A DNA stretch of 64,000 nt from JABSQH01 sp039177505 (GTDB taxonomy: Bacteria > Actinomycetota > Acidimicrobiia > Acidimicrobiales > Ilumatobacteraceae), in assembly GCA_039177505.1 (NCBI GenBank), contig JBCDFR010000010.1, positions 1 to 64,000 on the forward strand, in the 5' to 3' direction. Below, in pieces: positions 9,205 through 17,897 of this stretch. The translations under genes were made by a program, and so were the position numbers. Numbering within the stretch: the stretch's first letter is position 1; each line of letters opens with the position of its first letter. The notes under the pieces were generated by a model. It was not told where the DNA came from and ran no database searches. It worked only from the letters and a program-made list of their open reading frames with translations.

Positions 9205-9635
9205 TCCCACGGCGGCTCCGCGTGTTCCTCGGAGCCGCCGTACTTGCAGCTGTCGCCACGGCGTGCGGCGCCGACGGTCCCGACGCGACCTCCCGAAATA
9301 CCGGGGATTCCGTGCGCCAGGCGCCGGAATCCGCGAACAGTTCGGTCGCGGCCACCCGTGTGGTGGTCAGCGTGCGTGCGCTCGACAACATCTTTCGCAA
9401 CGAATCGACGGTGATATCAGCTGGGACCACGGTCGAGTGGCGCAACGCCGGCCGCACCGAACACGACGTGATCCCCGTCGACCCGGAGCAGTCGTGGGGT
9501 GTGTCGACCACCGACTTCCGACCCGGGGCGATCTATGAGCACACCTTCAGTCAGCCAGGCGTGTACCGGTACTACTGCTCGATCCACGGCACCGCCAACG
9601 TGGGGATGATCGGCACGATCGAGGTCACCGCGTGA
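9201..9635 (+). CDS. cupredoxin-domain lipoprotein
   Basis: The 144-residue exported protein has a lipoprotein signal ending ATAC-G, a roughly 45-residue disordered linker, and a type I copper (plastocyanin-like) fold. Candidate ligands are His in RTEHDVI and Cys, His and Met in YYCSIHGTANVGMIGTIEV. It probably carries electrons outside the membrane. The GTG start at 9201 overlaps the preceding stop by 4 nt, and the next gene overlaps its stop. Part of the linker is encoded by a copy of the dispersed REP-like repeat (9293-9340). Confidence 0.85.
   Translation: MIPRRLRVFLGAAVLAAVATACGADGPDATSRNTGDSVRQAPESANSSVAATRVVVSVRALDNIFRNESTVISAGTTVEWRNAGRTEHDVIPVDPEQSWGVSTTDFRPGAIYEHTFSQPGVYRYYCSIHGTANVGMIGTIEVTA
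9293..9340 (+). repeat. REP-like repeat copy inside the cupredoxin gene
   Basis: The copy begins CCGAAATACCGGGGATTCCG and ends GGAATCCGCGAACAG, matching the reverse complement of the intergenic copies at 11971 and 17958. It lies within the coding sequence and supplies 16 codons of the unstructured linker without breaking the frame. Some internal bases differ from the other copies, so it may be an older insertion. Confidence 0.6.
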
Positions 9636-10477
9636 AGCGAGCTGGCCGGTGGTTGGTGCTGGCGCTGGCGCCGCTCGCCACAGCATGTGCCGGCGTCGCC
9701 GAAGCTGACCTGGCACCGGACCCGCAGCGCCGCGGGCCACAGGGGCGTACCGCCCAATTCGTCGTGGAGTGCGGCCGCTCGCACTATGCGTTCGACGACC
9801 CGATTGTGGCGCCCGGCTTGCCCGGTGCCAGTCATCAGCACCAGTTCTTCGGCAATACGCAGGTCGACGCCGACGCCGACTACGAGGACGTCACCGGTGC
9901 CGTGACGACGTGTGACCAGCCGCTCGATACGGCGTCGTATTGGACCCCGACGTTGCTCGATCCGACCGGCAAGTTGGTCGAGCCACATGGTCTGACGGCG
10001 TATTACCGAGTCGGATCGGGGATCGATCCGGCTGAGGTCGAGCCGTATCCCGCAGGCCTGATGATGGTTGCCGGAGATCCGGGTGCCGATGCCGCACAGC
10101 CCGTCGAGATCGTGGCCTGGTCGTGTGGTTCCGGGGCGGTGCGTGAGTCGGTGCCGCCCGAGTGCCCGTCCGACAGCACGCTGCGGATGGTGGTGACCTT
10201 TCCCGACTGCTGGGATGGTCAGCGGCTCAACGGATTCGGGTCCGGCGCCCATGTGAGGTACAGCGACAACGCCTGCCCCGAGGGGTTTCCGGTAGCGGTC
10301 CCGCAGCTCACCGTCGCCGTCGACTTCCCTCCCGTCGATCCGGACGGGCTCTCGTTGTCGTCGGGGTCGATGCTCACCGGGCACGCCGACTTCTGGAATG
10401 TCTGGGATCAAGACAAGCTCGAGCGAGAAGTGACTGCGTGTCTCAACCGCGACGTCGTATGCGGTGTTTCGCTGTGA
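9632..10477 (+). CDS. DUF1996 domain exported lipoprotein
   Basis: This 281-residue protein begins with a lipoprotein-type signal (LALAPLATACAG). It carries the DUF1996 pattern: FVVECGRSHYAFDDPIVAPG, GASHQHQFFGNT, SYWTPTLLD, TFPDCWDGQRLNG and PVAVPQLTVAVDFP. DUF1996 proteins are secreted; their biochemical role is unknown to me. The GTG start overlaps the cupredoxin stop, so the two are translated together, which suggests a shared extracellular role. There is no sign of truncation. Confidence 0.8.
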   Translation: MKRAGRWLVLALAPLATACAGVAEADLAPDPQRRGPQGRTAQFVVECGRSHYAFDDPIVAPGLPGASHQHQFFGNTQVDADADYEDVTGAVTTCDQPLDTASYWTPTLLDPTGKLVEPHGLTAYYRVGSGIDPAEVEPYPAGLMMVAGDPGADAAQPVEIVAWSCGSGAVRESVPPECPSDSTLRMVVTFPDCWDGQRLNGFGSGAHVRYSDNACPEGFPVAVPQLTVAVDFPPVDPDGLSLSSGSMLTGHADFWNVWDQDKLEREVTACLNRDVVCGVSL

Positions 10478-10520
10478 TCAGCGTCCTGCTTCAGGTGCGT
10501 TGATCGACCAGACTGACAGC

Positions 10521-11939
10521 GTGAGGACGACCCGGACACTGGTACCTGCGCTCTTGGCCGGCGGGCTCGTGGTGGCAGCGTGTGGCGGCGACGGCGACGG
10601 CGACACGACCTCGAACTCGACAACCTCGACCGGGACAGCAGAGGCGACGGCGACCGTCGACGCGTCGAGTTCGCCGACCACAGATGGGTTGACTCCGAGT
10701 TCCTCCAATTCCGGTGGCGACGGAACGATCGACGGTGTCGTGTTCGTTCCGGGCGACGCCGACACGATCCAGGCTGGTGTCGACATGGCGGCGCCCGGCG
10801 AGATCGTCCTCATCTCTCCGGGTACCTATGAGGAATCGGTCGACGTCACGACCGACGACATCACGATCCGCGGCCTCGATCGGGCGGGTGTGATTCTTGA
10901 CGGCGATTTCGCACTCGACAACGGCATTCGGGCGCTCGGTGTCAGCAACGTCGCAATCGAGAACCTGACCGTGCAGCGCTTCGTCAACAACGGGGTCTTC
11001 TGGACCGGTGTTGACGGCTACCGCGGCTCGTACCTCACGTCGTACCTCAATGGCGAGTACGGCATCTACGCGTTCGACTCGGTGAACGGGCGGATCGACA
11101 ACTCGTACGCGTCCGGCAGCGCCGGCGCCGGCCTGTATGTCGGCCAGTGTTACCCGTGCAATGGGCTCGTCGATTCCAGCCATGCGGAGTACAACGGCCT
11201 CGGATATCAGGGCACCAACTCGGGTGGCGACATGACCGTGTCGAACTCGCGGTTCAACAACAATCGTGTGGGGATCTTCCCCAACTCAGGCAGCTACGAG
11301 TTGTGTTATCCGCAGCGCGAGACCGTGTTCTCCGACAACACGATCGACAACAACAACGAGGGTTCGGCGCCGTCGATCTCGTTCTCGGCGGAGTGGATCG
11401 GCAACGGCATCATCACGCCCGGCGGAATCGGAAATGTCATCGAGAACAACGCGGTCAGCGATCACGATCGGGTCGGTATTGCGCTCGTGCCCTTTGTCGA
11501 GCGGTTTCCCAACGACGATCTGCCGACCGAGTCGGACTGGTTGAGCAACTGCACCGACGCTCGGGAGGAACCGCTCCCCGAGATCATTCCGGACGAGTTG
11601 GTGTGGGAATCGTTCGACACCGTGGTCACCGGCAACCGGGTCTCCGACAGCGGACAGGCCGACCTCATGGTGACCTCGATCGATATGCCCACCGAGGACC
11701 TGCGCAATTGCTGGAGCGACAACGTGTTCACCACCTCGCAACCAGCACAGATCGAACAGCTTGCGCCATGCGACGGCGAGGGGAGTGGCGACTGGTCGAT
11801 CGACGCGTTCGACATCGCCGAGTGGCAGGCCGAGCGCATCGACCTACCACCCGCATTGTCGTCGATGGATGCCGACATCCCGCCGCCTCCAGCGGACCTC
11901 CCGAACATGCCCGACGCACAGGTCGTCGACACCGACTGA
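10521..11939 (+). CDS. parallel beta-helix repeat lipoprotein
   Basis: This 472-residue protein starts at GTG 10521 (VRTTRTLVPALLAGGLVVAACGG), a lipoprotein signal followed by a Thr/Ser/Asp linker. The body shows right-handed beta-helix repeats of the NosD/pectate-lyase type, for example ADTIQAGVDMAAPGEIVLIS, DDITIRGLDRAGVILDG, NVAIENLTVQRFVNNG and NGRIDNSYASGSAGAGLYVG. It is probably anchored outside the membrane and binds or cleaves a polymer, but no catalytic residues can be named. It follows the DUF1996 gene by 43 nt on the same strand. Confidence 0.75.
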   Translation: MRTTRTLVPALLAGGLVVAACGGDGDGDTTSNSTTSTGTAEATATVDASSSPTTDGLTPSSSNSGGDGTIDGVVFVPGDADTIQAGVDMAAPGEIVLISPGTYEESVDVTTDDITIRGLDRAGVILDGDFALDNGIRALGVSNVAIENLTVQRFVNNGVFWTGVDGYRGSYLTSYLNGEYGIYAFDSVNGRIDNSYASGSAGAGLYVGQCYPCNGLVDSSHAEYNGLGYQGTNSGGDMTVSNSRFNNNRVGIFPNSGSYELCYPQRETVFSDNTIDNNNEGSAPSISFSAEWIGNGIITPGGIGNVIENNAVSDHDRVGIALVPFVERFPNDDLPTESDWLSNCTDAREEPLPEIIPDELVWESFDTVVTGNRVSDSGQADLMVTSIDMPTEDLRNCWSDNVFTTSQPAQIEQLAPCDGEGSGDWSIDAFDIAEWQAERIDLPPALSSMDADIPPPPADLPNMPDAQVVDTD

Positions 11940-11970
11940 GTCACCCACTCAGGACGCCCCGCGGCGCTTC

Positions 11971-12018
11971 TGTTCGCGAGAACGTGCGGATTCCGCACGA
12001 AGTCCCCGGTTTTTCTGG
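11971..12018 (-). repeat. REP-like repeat copy between convergent genes
   Basis: The sequence contains the near-perfect inner palindrome CGTGCGGA-T-TCCGCACG, followed by AGTCCCCGGTTTTTCTGG. It ends 16 nt before the stop of the MacB-like permease. The inner stem keeps pairing although its bases differ from other copies. Confidence 0.65.
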
Positions 12019-12033
12019 AAGCACCGGGCCCGA

Positions 12034-13224
12034 TCAAATGGGCCGGACGGCGTCGGCGGGGTCGAGGCGAGCGGCGCGGCTAGCGGGATGCAAGCCGGCG
12101 ATCGTGCCGACGGCCAACGCCGCGAGCACTCCCAGGACGAGGCCTTGCACGGGCACGTCGACCACCCAACCTTGGTTGGTGGCGTACCCGTAGGTCACCG
12201 CCGCGCCCATCGCCACGCCGAGCAATCCGCCGAGCCCGGCGAGCGATGCCGACTCGACGACGAATTGGCTGGCGATGTGACGGCGCGTCGCGCCGAGGGC
12301 ACGCCGTAGCCCGATCTCGCCGCGCCGCTCCATCACCGAGATCACCATCACGTTCGCGATGCCCACACCACCGACCAGCAACGCAACCCCTCCGAGGCCG
12401 AGCAGCAGCCGCTGCAGGTTCTCATCCACCGTCGCTCGTGCGTCGAGTGAGTCGGAGGGGCGGGACACGTCAACCTCATTCGGTGCTGCGGGATTCACCG
12501 TGCGGGCCAACACCTGGCGGACTGCTTCGACGTGGTCGGGGTCGGTCCGCACGAACAGACCCGTCGGCACGATGTCGGCGCCCAACAGCGACTCGGCGAT
12601 GCCGCTGCCGATGAGCGCAGCTCGATCGATGTCGGGGTTGAGCGGCAGCGGGTCGAGGATGCCGATCACTTGGAACGGTTCGCCGGCGATGTATACGACC
12701 GGCCCGCCATCGATGCTGTCGATCCCCAGGCGTGCCGCCGCTTCGGCGCCGAGCACCACGACGGGAAGATCCGAGGTTGCCGGGTCGAGGAATCGACCCT
12801 CCGCGAGGGTGCCCTCGAGCGTGTCGAGCAACTCCGGTTCGGCGGCGTAGACCCCGAGACCGTTGTTGCGGGGGGCATCGATGTCGTTGCGTTGAACGGA
12901 GGTCTCGAGCGCGCTGACGCCCGACGCTCCGGTGACCGGCCCGATGGCGCGGACCATGTCGGGCGCGTCGTTCGGGAGCTGGGCCTCGTCACCGAAGAGG
13001 TTGTTGCCGGCCTGCACCTGGAGCAGGTTCGGTCCAAGCGAATCGATCTGTGCAATCACCTCGGCGCGACTCGACGATGAGATCCCGAGAACTGAAACCA
13101 TCGATGCGATCCCGATGGCGATGCCGATCGCCGTCAGGACCGTCCGGCCGCGTCGGGCGCGCAAGCCCGACGTGCCCGTCGATACGACGTCGCGAAGGAG
13201 CAAGCGAGATGTCCAGCGCTTCAC
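12034..13224 (-). CDS. MacB/FtsX-type ABC transporter permease
   Basis: This 396-residue protein has an N-terminal helix (RTVLTAIGIAIGIASMVSVL), a large extracytoplasmic MacB_PCD-like domain (residues about 45-250), and three C-terminal helices including LLGLGGVALLVGGVGIANVM and VISVMERRGEIGLRRALGAT. The last motif is typical of FtsX/MacB permeases. These act as mechanotransmission exporters or lipoprotein extractors. Its start overlaps the ATPase stop by 4 nt, in one operon with the ATPase, adaptor and lipoprotein. Confidence 0.9.
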   Translation of the reverse strand: MKRWTSRLLLRDVVSTGTSGLRARRGRTVLTAIGIAIGIASMVSVLGISSSSRAEVIAQIDSLGPNLLQVQAGNNLFGDEAQLPNDAPDMVRAIGPVTGASGVSALETSVQRNDIDAPRNNGLGVYAAEPELLDTLEGTLAEGRFLDPATSDLPVVVLGAEAAARLGIDSIDGGPVVYIAGEPFQVIGILDPLPLNPDIDRAALIGSGIAESLLGADIVPTGLFVRTDPDHVEAVRQVLARTVNPAAPNEVDVSRPSDSLDARATVDENLQRLLLGLGGVALLVGGVGIANVMVISVMERRGEIGLRRALGATRRHIASQFVVESASLAGLGGLLGVAMGAAVTYGYATNQGWVVDVPVQGLVLGVLAALAVGTIAGLHPASRAARLDPADAVRPI

Positions 13225-13937
13225 TGGACCGCTCCGGCGAGTTCATTCTGTGAGGTCGGTGCATCGCGACGGGCGATGATTCGTCCGTCCCGCATGGTCA
13301 CCTGTCGTGGCAGCCGGGCGGCAAGCTCGTTGTCGTGGGTGACGACGACGATGGTCGACCCTTCGGCGTTGAGTTGAAATAGGAGCTGCACAATTTCTTC
13401 ACCGGTCGCCGAGTCGAGATTTCCGGTCGGTTCATCGGCGAGGACGATCGCCGGATCGCCGACGAGCGCGCGGGCGATCGCCACCCGCTGACGTTCACCG
13501 CCGGAGAGCTTGCTCGGGCGGTGGTCGGCGCGATGGCCGAGCTGCACGCGTTCGAGTGCCTCGGCGGCACGCCGACGACGCTCTCGCTGGGGCACACCGC
13601 GATACAGCAGGCCCATCGCTGCGTTGTCGAGCGCGGTGTGGCCCTCGAGCAGGTGAAAGCTCTGGAACACGAACCCGATGCGGTGGGCGCGCAGGCCAGC
13701 AAGTGCTTTGTCGGACAGGGCCGACACCGGTTGACCGTCGATGATCACGTCGCCGGCTGTCGAGCGGTCGAGGGTGCCGATGAGGTTGAGCATGGTCGAC
13801 TTCCCCGAGCCGGACTGCCCGACCACGGCCAGGAAGTCGCCCTCATGGACGGTGAGGTCGACGTGGTCGACCGCACGCACCGGCGGCGTTCCCGGGTACT
13901 CCTTGACGACACCGTCGAGGGCGAGGACCCCGCTCAT
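13221..13937 (-). CDS. ABC transporter ATP-binding protein, MacB/LolD type
   Basis: The 238-residue ATPase shows Walker A (VVGQSGSGKSTMLNLIG), FVFQSFHLLEGHTALDN, the signature KLSGGERQRVAIARALV, Walker B (IVLADEPTGNLDS) and the histidine in VVVTHDNELA. The TGNLDS variant is typical of LolD/MacB/FtsE ATPases. It pairs with the downstream permease and upstream adaptor, each linked by 4-nt overlaps. Confidence 0.92.
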   Translation of the reverse strand: MSGVLALDGVVKEYPGTPPVRAVDHVDLTVHEGDFLAVVGQSGSGKSTMLNLIGTLDRSTAGDVIIDGQPVSALSDKALAGLRAHRIGFVFQSFHLLEGHTALDNAAMGLLYRGVPQRERRRRAAEALERVQLGHRADHRPSKLSGGERQRVAIARALVGDPAIVLADEPTGNLDSATGEEIVQLLFQLNAEGSTIVVVTHDNELAARLPRQVTMRDGRIIARRDAPTSQNELAGAVQ

Positions 13938-14971
13938 TGCGGCACCACCACTTCGTCGCCTTCTTCGATGGCGCCCGACACTTCGGCAACGCCGTCGACC
14001 ACTTCGCCGACAGTGACGCGCTGCAGTTCGGTCGTGCCGTCGGGCAGAAGTATCTCGAGGGCGTAGCCGCCCTCTGCGACCGCGATCAGCGCACGCACCG
14101 GGACAAGCAGCACGCCTGTCGCCCGCTCGTCGATCACGAGCACGTCGACGATCGACGCATCGCCGGGGACGTCACCGTCGGGTTCGATCGTCGTACGCCA
14201 GATCCGGTCGCCGTTGTCGTCGGTGATCTGGCGTTGCTCGACGACCACGCCGGACACGTTGGATCCGTCCGCGAAGCGGATCTCGACCTCGCCGCCCTCG
14301 GGGAGCGCCGCACGGTCGCGGTTGCTCGTGTCGACCGTGATCACCGGGGTGCCGTCGGTCAGCAGGAGCTCGTCGATCTGTGTGCCGACTCGTAGGTCCG
14401 ACGACATACGCACCGGCGCGTCCACGAACGCGATGTGCTGGCGCGTGACGACACCGGTGTCGTCGAGGCCGTTGTCCTCCTGCCACTGTTTGACGGCGCG
14501 CTCAGTCTCCCATCCGAATACCCCATCGGGCTCGATGTCGTAACCGAAGAATGCGAGGTACTGCTGGAACTGCAGCACGTCGCGTCCTTCGAGTGGCGGA
14601 GAGCTGCGTTCGAGATCGCGGTACAACGGCGTGTCGCCCTCGACGAGAAACAGCGGCTCCTCGTCGACATACAAGAGGACCTCGCCGGGTTCGACGATCG
14701 TCCCCGGCTCAGGTGCCCAGGTGACGATGCCGTCGCCAGTGCGCTCGTCGGGAAGCGGCAGCGACCACTCGTCACCGAACGACGCGTCGCCGACGAACTC
14801 AACGTCGGCGCGTAAGTCACCGCTCGTGACCTGAATGATCTCCGTGTCGGGGCTGACCTCGACTGTTGGGTCATCGCTCGCCGCGCTGTCGTCGGGGAGT
14901 GTTGTGACGATGGCGGCCCCGCCGACGAGCGCGGCGACGGCGGCGCCGCCGAGGATGAGACGCCGCCGCAT
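13934..14971 (-). CDS. periplasmic adaptor (HlyD/MacA-like) with peptidoglycan-binding domain
   Basis: The 345-residue protein starts at ATG 14971 with an N-terminal membrane segment (LILGGAAVAALVGGAAIVTT). A PG_binding_1-like segment (residues about 130-185, including LQFQQYLAFFGYDIEPDGVF and WETERAVKQWQED) lies within an adaptor body of short beta segments, ending VGEVVDGVAEVSGAIEEGDE. It would bridge the MacB-like permease to the cell wall. Its start codon shares one base with the stop of the upstream lipoprotein gene. Confidence 0.8.
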   Translation of the reverse strand: MRRRLILGGAAVAALVGGAAIVTTLPDDSAASDDPTVEVSPDTEIIQVTSGDLRADVEFVGDASFGDEWSLPLPDERTGDGIVTWAPEPGTIVEPGEVLLYVDEEPLFLVEGDTPLYRDLERSSPPLEGRDVLQFQQYLAFFGYDIEPDGVFGWETERAVKQWQEDNGLDDTGVVTRQHIAFVDAPVRMSSDLRVGTQIDELLLTDGTPVITVDTSNRDRAALPEGGEVEIRFADGSNVSGVVVEQRQITDDNGDRIWRTTIEPDGDVPGDASIVDVLVIDERATGVLLVPVRALIAVAEGGYALEILLPDGTTELQRVTVGEVVDGVAEVSGAIEEGDEVVVPQ

Positions 14972-15660
14972 CAGCTGCCCTCCAATTCGTCGAAGACGAC
15001 AGCGCACTCATCGAGCGCATCGGCGAGGACATCAGGGTCGACGTCGTCGAGTGATCCGCTGGACTGTGGGTCGCTCGCCCCGGTCGAGCCGTCGAGGGCG
15101 AGACCGGTGCTCGAGGCGGCCATCATCCCCGTGTAGGCGCCAAGGCCCTTGTCGTCCATGCACTCCTGGAATCGCAGCTGGGCGTCTTGCATCGCAGCTT
15201 GCTCTTGTGCGTCGGGCGTGAACGCCCCCATCGCTGCTTCGGCGAGATCGGCGCAGGCTTCAGAGGCCGCGCGAAATTCCTCGAGGTCGATGTTGGCAAA
15301 TCCTCCGGCTTGTGGATCGGCTTCGCTCCCTCCCATGCTGAACGAGCCGCCGCCGCTACCGAGCTCGATGCTGAGGTCGACGCCGTTCTCGGCGAGGCAC
15401 TCCTGGTAGTCGACCATCGCCAACTCGGGGTCGATGTCGGCGGCGGCCTCGTCGGTCGCTCCGTCGAGGCTGGCGATCCCGCTGTTGTCGTCGCTGCTGC
15501 CGCCACATGCGGCGAGCGTCAATCCGCCGACTGCAGCGAGCGACAGGGCGATTGAAGAGCGGCGGCGTGTCGTGTTGTCGTTTGTCGTGACAGTCGACGG
15601 ATCGGTCGTCGGTGTCATCTTGTTGTCCGGGCTGGGCGATGAGAGCTTGATTGTTGTCAT
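14971..15660 (-). CDS. acidic lipoprotein of unknown function, first gene of the efflux operon
   Basis: This 229-residue protein has a long N-terminus, then ALSLAAVGGLTLAACGG with a lipobox. The mature part is acidic and contains paired cysteine segments (YQECLAENGVDL, SEACADLAEAA, FQECMDDKGLGAY, LDECAVVFDE). I do not recognise a named family. An alternative start is the ATG at 15618. It is translationally coupled to the adaptor gene and divergent from the two-component system, so it is likely a partner or cargo of the transporter. Confidence 0.7.
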   Translation of the reverse strand: MTTIKLSSPSPDNKMTPTTDPSTVTTNDNTTRRRSSIALSLAAVGGLTLAACGGSSDDNSGIASLDGATDEAAADIDPELAMVDYQECLAENGVDLSIELGSGGGSFSMGGSEADPQAGGFANIDLEEFRAASEACADLAEAAMGAFTPDAQEQAAMQDAQLRFQECMDDKGLGAYTGMMAASSTGLALDGSTGASDPQSSGSLDDVDPDVLADALDECAVVFDELEGS

Positions 15661-15713
15661 GGCTCCGATCGTGACGATCGACCCCTGAGGCCGTGGTGAA
15701 GGCTGTTCTCACC

Positions 15714-15728
15714 GATTCCTTAGGAATC
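15714..15728. promoter_or_regulatory. 15-bp palindrome in the divergent efflux / two-component promoter region
   Basis: GATTCCT-T-AGGAATC is a perfect inverted repeat. It lies between the lipoprotein start (15660) and the first ATG of the response regulator array (15749). A binding site for the adjacent response regulator or another dimeric regulator is inference from position and symmetry. Confidence 0.4.
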
Positions 15729-15748
15729 CGCTGCCAAGCTGGAGGTCG

Positions 15749-15884
15749 ATGAGAGTGCTGGTCGTGTGAGAGTGCTGGTCGTGTGAGAGTGCTGGTCGTG
15801 TGAGAGTGCTGGTCGTGTGAGAGTGCTGGTCGTGTGAGAGTGCTGGTCGTGTGAGAGTGCTGGTCGTGTGAGAGTGCTGGTCGT
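15749..15884 (+). repeat. eight tandem 17-bp units duplicating the response regulator start
   Basis: The unit is RTGAGAGTGCTGGTCGT, where R is A in the first copy and G in the other seven. Starts are at 15749, 15766, 15783, 15800, 15817, 15834, 15851 and 15868. GGAGG at 15741-15745 precedes only the first unit. Each of the first seven units encodes M/V-R-V-L-V-V followed by TGA, and that TGA overlaps the next unit's GTG as GTGA. The eighth continues into the response regulator. Confidence 0.95.
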
Positions 15885-16542
15885 AGAGGACAACGCGTCG
15901 CTGGCCGACGCGGTGCAACGCGGTCTCACCGCCGAGGGTTTTGTCGTCGACGTGTCGGGCGACGGCATCGACGGCTTGTGGCGTGCGCGGGAGTTCGACT
16001 ACGACGCAATCGTTCTCGACATCATGTTGCCCGGGCTCAATGGTTTCGAGGTGTGTCGGTCGCTTCGTGCCGAAGGTGTCGACACGCCGATCCTGATGCT
16101 GACCGCCAAGGACGGCGATTTCGATCAGGTCGAGGGTCTCGAACTCGGCGCCGACGACTATCTGACCAAGCCGTTTTCGTTTCCAGTCCTCGTCGCCCGC
16201 CTCCGCGCGCAGATGCGCCGGGGAAGCGGCCAGCGGCAACCCGATGTGCTCGAGGTCGCCGACCTCCGGCTCGACACCGCTCGTCATCGCTGCACCCGGG
16301 CGGGCGCGAACATCGACCTCACGCCACGCGAGCGGGCGCTGCTCACGACACTGATGCGCGAGCCTGGGAATCCGTTCAGTCGAAGCGAGCTCCTCGATCG
16401 AGTCTGGGGCACCGATTTCGATGGCGACAGCAACGTGGTCGACGTGTACGTCGGCTATCTGCGTCGCAAGATCGACGGCGGTCATGCGGCGAAGCTGATC
16501 CAGACGGTGCGCGGCGTCGGCTATCAGGTGACGGCGCCGTGA
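15868..16542 (+). CDS. OmpR/PhoB-family response regulator
   Basis: This 224-residue protein has a receiver domain with the acidic pair E7/D8, phospho-acceptor Asp51 (AIVLDIMLPGLNG) and the conserved lysine in YLTKPFSFPVL. A winged-helix DNA-binding domain follows (TPRERALLTTLMREP, VVDVYVGYLRRKID). The start used is the GTG of the last 17-bp repeat unit. No ribosome site lies directly before it, so it depends on coupling through the upstream mini-ORFs. The kinase gene overlaps its stop by 4 nt. It probably regulates the divergent efflux operon. Confidence 0.93.
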   Translation: MRVLVVEDNASLADAVQRGLTAEGFVVDVSGDGIDGLWRAREFDYDAIVLDIMLPGLNGFEVCRSLRAEGVDTPILMLTAKDGDFDQVEGLELGADDYLTKPFSFPVLVARLRAQMRRGSGQRQPDVLEVADLRLDTARHRCTRAGANIDLTPRERALLTTLMREPGNPFSRSELLDRVWGTDFDGDSNVVDVYVGYLRRKIDGGHAAKLIQTVRGVGYQVTAP

Positions 16543-17891
16543 CGGGTCGCTCCGAGCGGTCACGCGTCGGCGTTCGTTTGCGCGTCGTCGCTGCCGTGAC
16601 CGCAGTGTTTGGTATCGGGGCGATCGTGCTCGCCGTCGCGTTGCTCAACGTGGTCGAGTCGCAGCTCGTCGACGAACGCTTCGAGGCAGCCGAGGCGGAC
16701 CTCAATGCATATCTCGACAGCCTCGAAACGGGGGAGAGCGGCGACGCTTCGATGGCCATTCCCACCGAGTCGGCGTTCAACAGCCGTCTCGTCGTCGTCG
16801 ACCAGTTCGGGCAAACGATCAGCGACGGCGACACTGACTCGACCGTGATCGAGCTCGTCCCGGTGGGCGAACCGACCACGCTCGTTGCAGGTCAGGTGGA
16901 AGCGGTCGATCTTGGCGACGACGTCGCGGCGGTGTCGTCGTCGGTGTCGATCGGAGCCGAACAGTTCACCATCACCGCGGCGAACCCGTTGCAACCGGTG
17001 CTCGACAGCCTCGACTCCGTGCGCGCTGCGCTCTGGGTGGCGCTGCCGATCCTGATCGCCCTTGTCGGCGGGTTGACGTACTACGTGAGCGGGCGGGCGC
17101 TCCGGCCGGTGCAGGCCATCACCTCGCGAGTCCGCGAGATCGACGACCAGCGGCTCGCCGAGCGGGTGCCGGAGCCGGCCGGCTCTGATGAGATCCATGA
17201 CCTCGCCGTGACGATGAATGGGATGCTCGACCGGCTGGAGACGGCGCAACGTCGGCAGCGCCAACTCGCTGCGGATGCCTCGCACGAGTTGCGCAGCCCG
17301 GTGGCCGCCAGCCGCACCCAACTCGAAGTCGCGCTCGCCCGGCCCGGCGACGCCGACTGGCCCACGACGGCGCGCGCTGTGCTCGACGAGACCGAACACC
17401 TCGGCGACCTGATCGACGATCTGCTGGTGCTGGCGCGAATCGATGCCGAGGAGCACCCTCCGAGGTCCGACGTCGATCTGGACGACATGGTCGAGCAGGA
17501 AGGCCGGCGCCCCCGCGAGGTGCCGATCGTGGTGCACGTCGTCGAGCCCGTGCGAGTGCATGGCGTCCCGAGCCAGTTGACGCGTGCAGTGCGCAACCTG
17601 ATCGACAATGCGGCCAGACATGCGACGACCGAGGTACGAATCGAGCTGCGCCGTGCCGGCGACGTCGCCGAGATCATCGTCGACGATGACGGCCCGGGTA
17701 TCGCCGAGGCCGATCGTGAGCGGGTGTTCGACCGGTTCGTACGACTCGACGAGGCCCGTGATCGCGAGCGCGGCGGCGCCGGGCTCGGGCTGGCGATCGT
17801 GCGCGAGGTCGCGCGCGGGCACCGTGGCAGCGTCGAGATCGGCGATGCGCCGCTCGGCGGCGCCCGGTGCACGCTGCGCCTGCCCGTGTAG
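16539..17891 (+). CDS. membrane sensor histidine kinase
   Basis: The 450-residue kinase starts at GTG 16539. It has two membrane segments (VTAVFGIGAIVLAVALLNVV; LWVALPILIALVGGLTYYVS) enclosing a roughly 130-residue sensor, then HAMP, the H-box ASHELRSPVAASRTQLE, N-box RNLIDNAARHA, and ATP-binding motifs DDDGPGIAE and GGAGLGLAIVREVARGH. It phosphorylates the adjacent response regulator. The divergent MacAB-like operon suggests an envelope-stress or antimicrobial signal, which is inference. Confidence 0.93.
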   Translation: MTGRSERSRVGVRLRVVAAVTAVFGIGAIVLAVALLNVVESQLVDERFEAAEADLNAYLDSLETGESGDASMAIPTESAFNSRLVVVDQFGQTISDGDTDSTVIELVPVGEPTTLVAGQVEAVDLGDDVAAVSSSVSIGAEQFTITAANPLQPVLDSLDSVRAALWVALPILIALVGGLTYYVSGRALRPVQAITSRVREIDDQRLAERVPEPAGSDEIHDLAVTMNGMLDRLETAQRRQRQLAADASHELRSPVAASRTQLEVALARPGDADWPTTARAVLDETEHLGDLIDDLLVLARIDAEEHPPRSDVDLDDMVEQEGRRPREVPIVVHVVEPVRVHGVPSQLTRAVRNLIDNAARHATTEVRIELRRAGDVAEIIVDDDGPGIAEADRERVFDRFVRLDEARDRERGGAGLGLAIVREVARGHRGSVEIGDAPLGGARCTLRLPV

Positions 17892-17897
17892 CGGCCA

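Noticed and set aside
15749..15884. Short tandem repeats as a CRISPR array
   Set aside because: The 17-bp units are directly adjacent with no spacers and contain the coding start of the response regulator; no cas genes are present.
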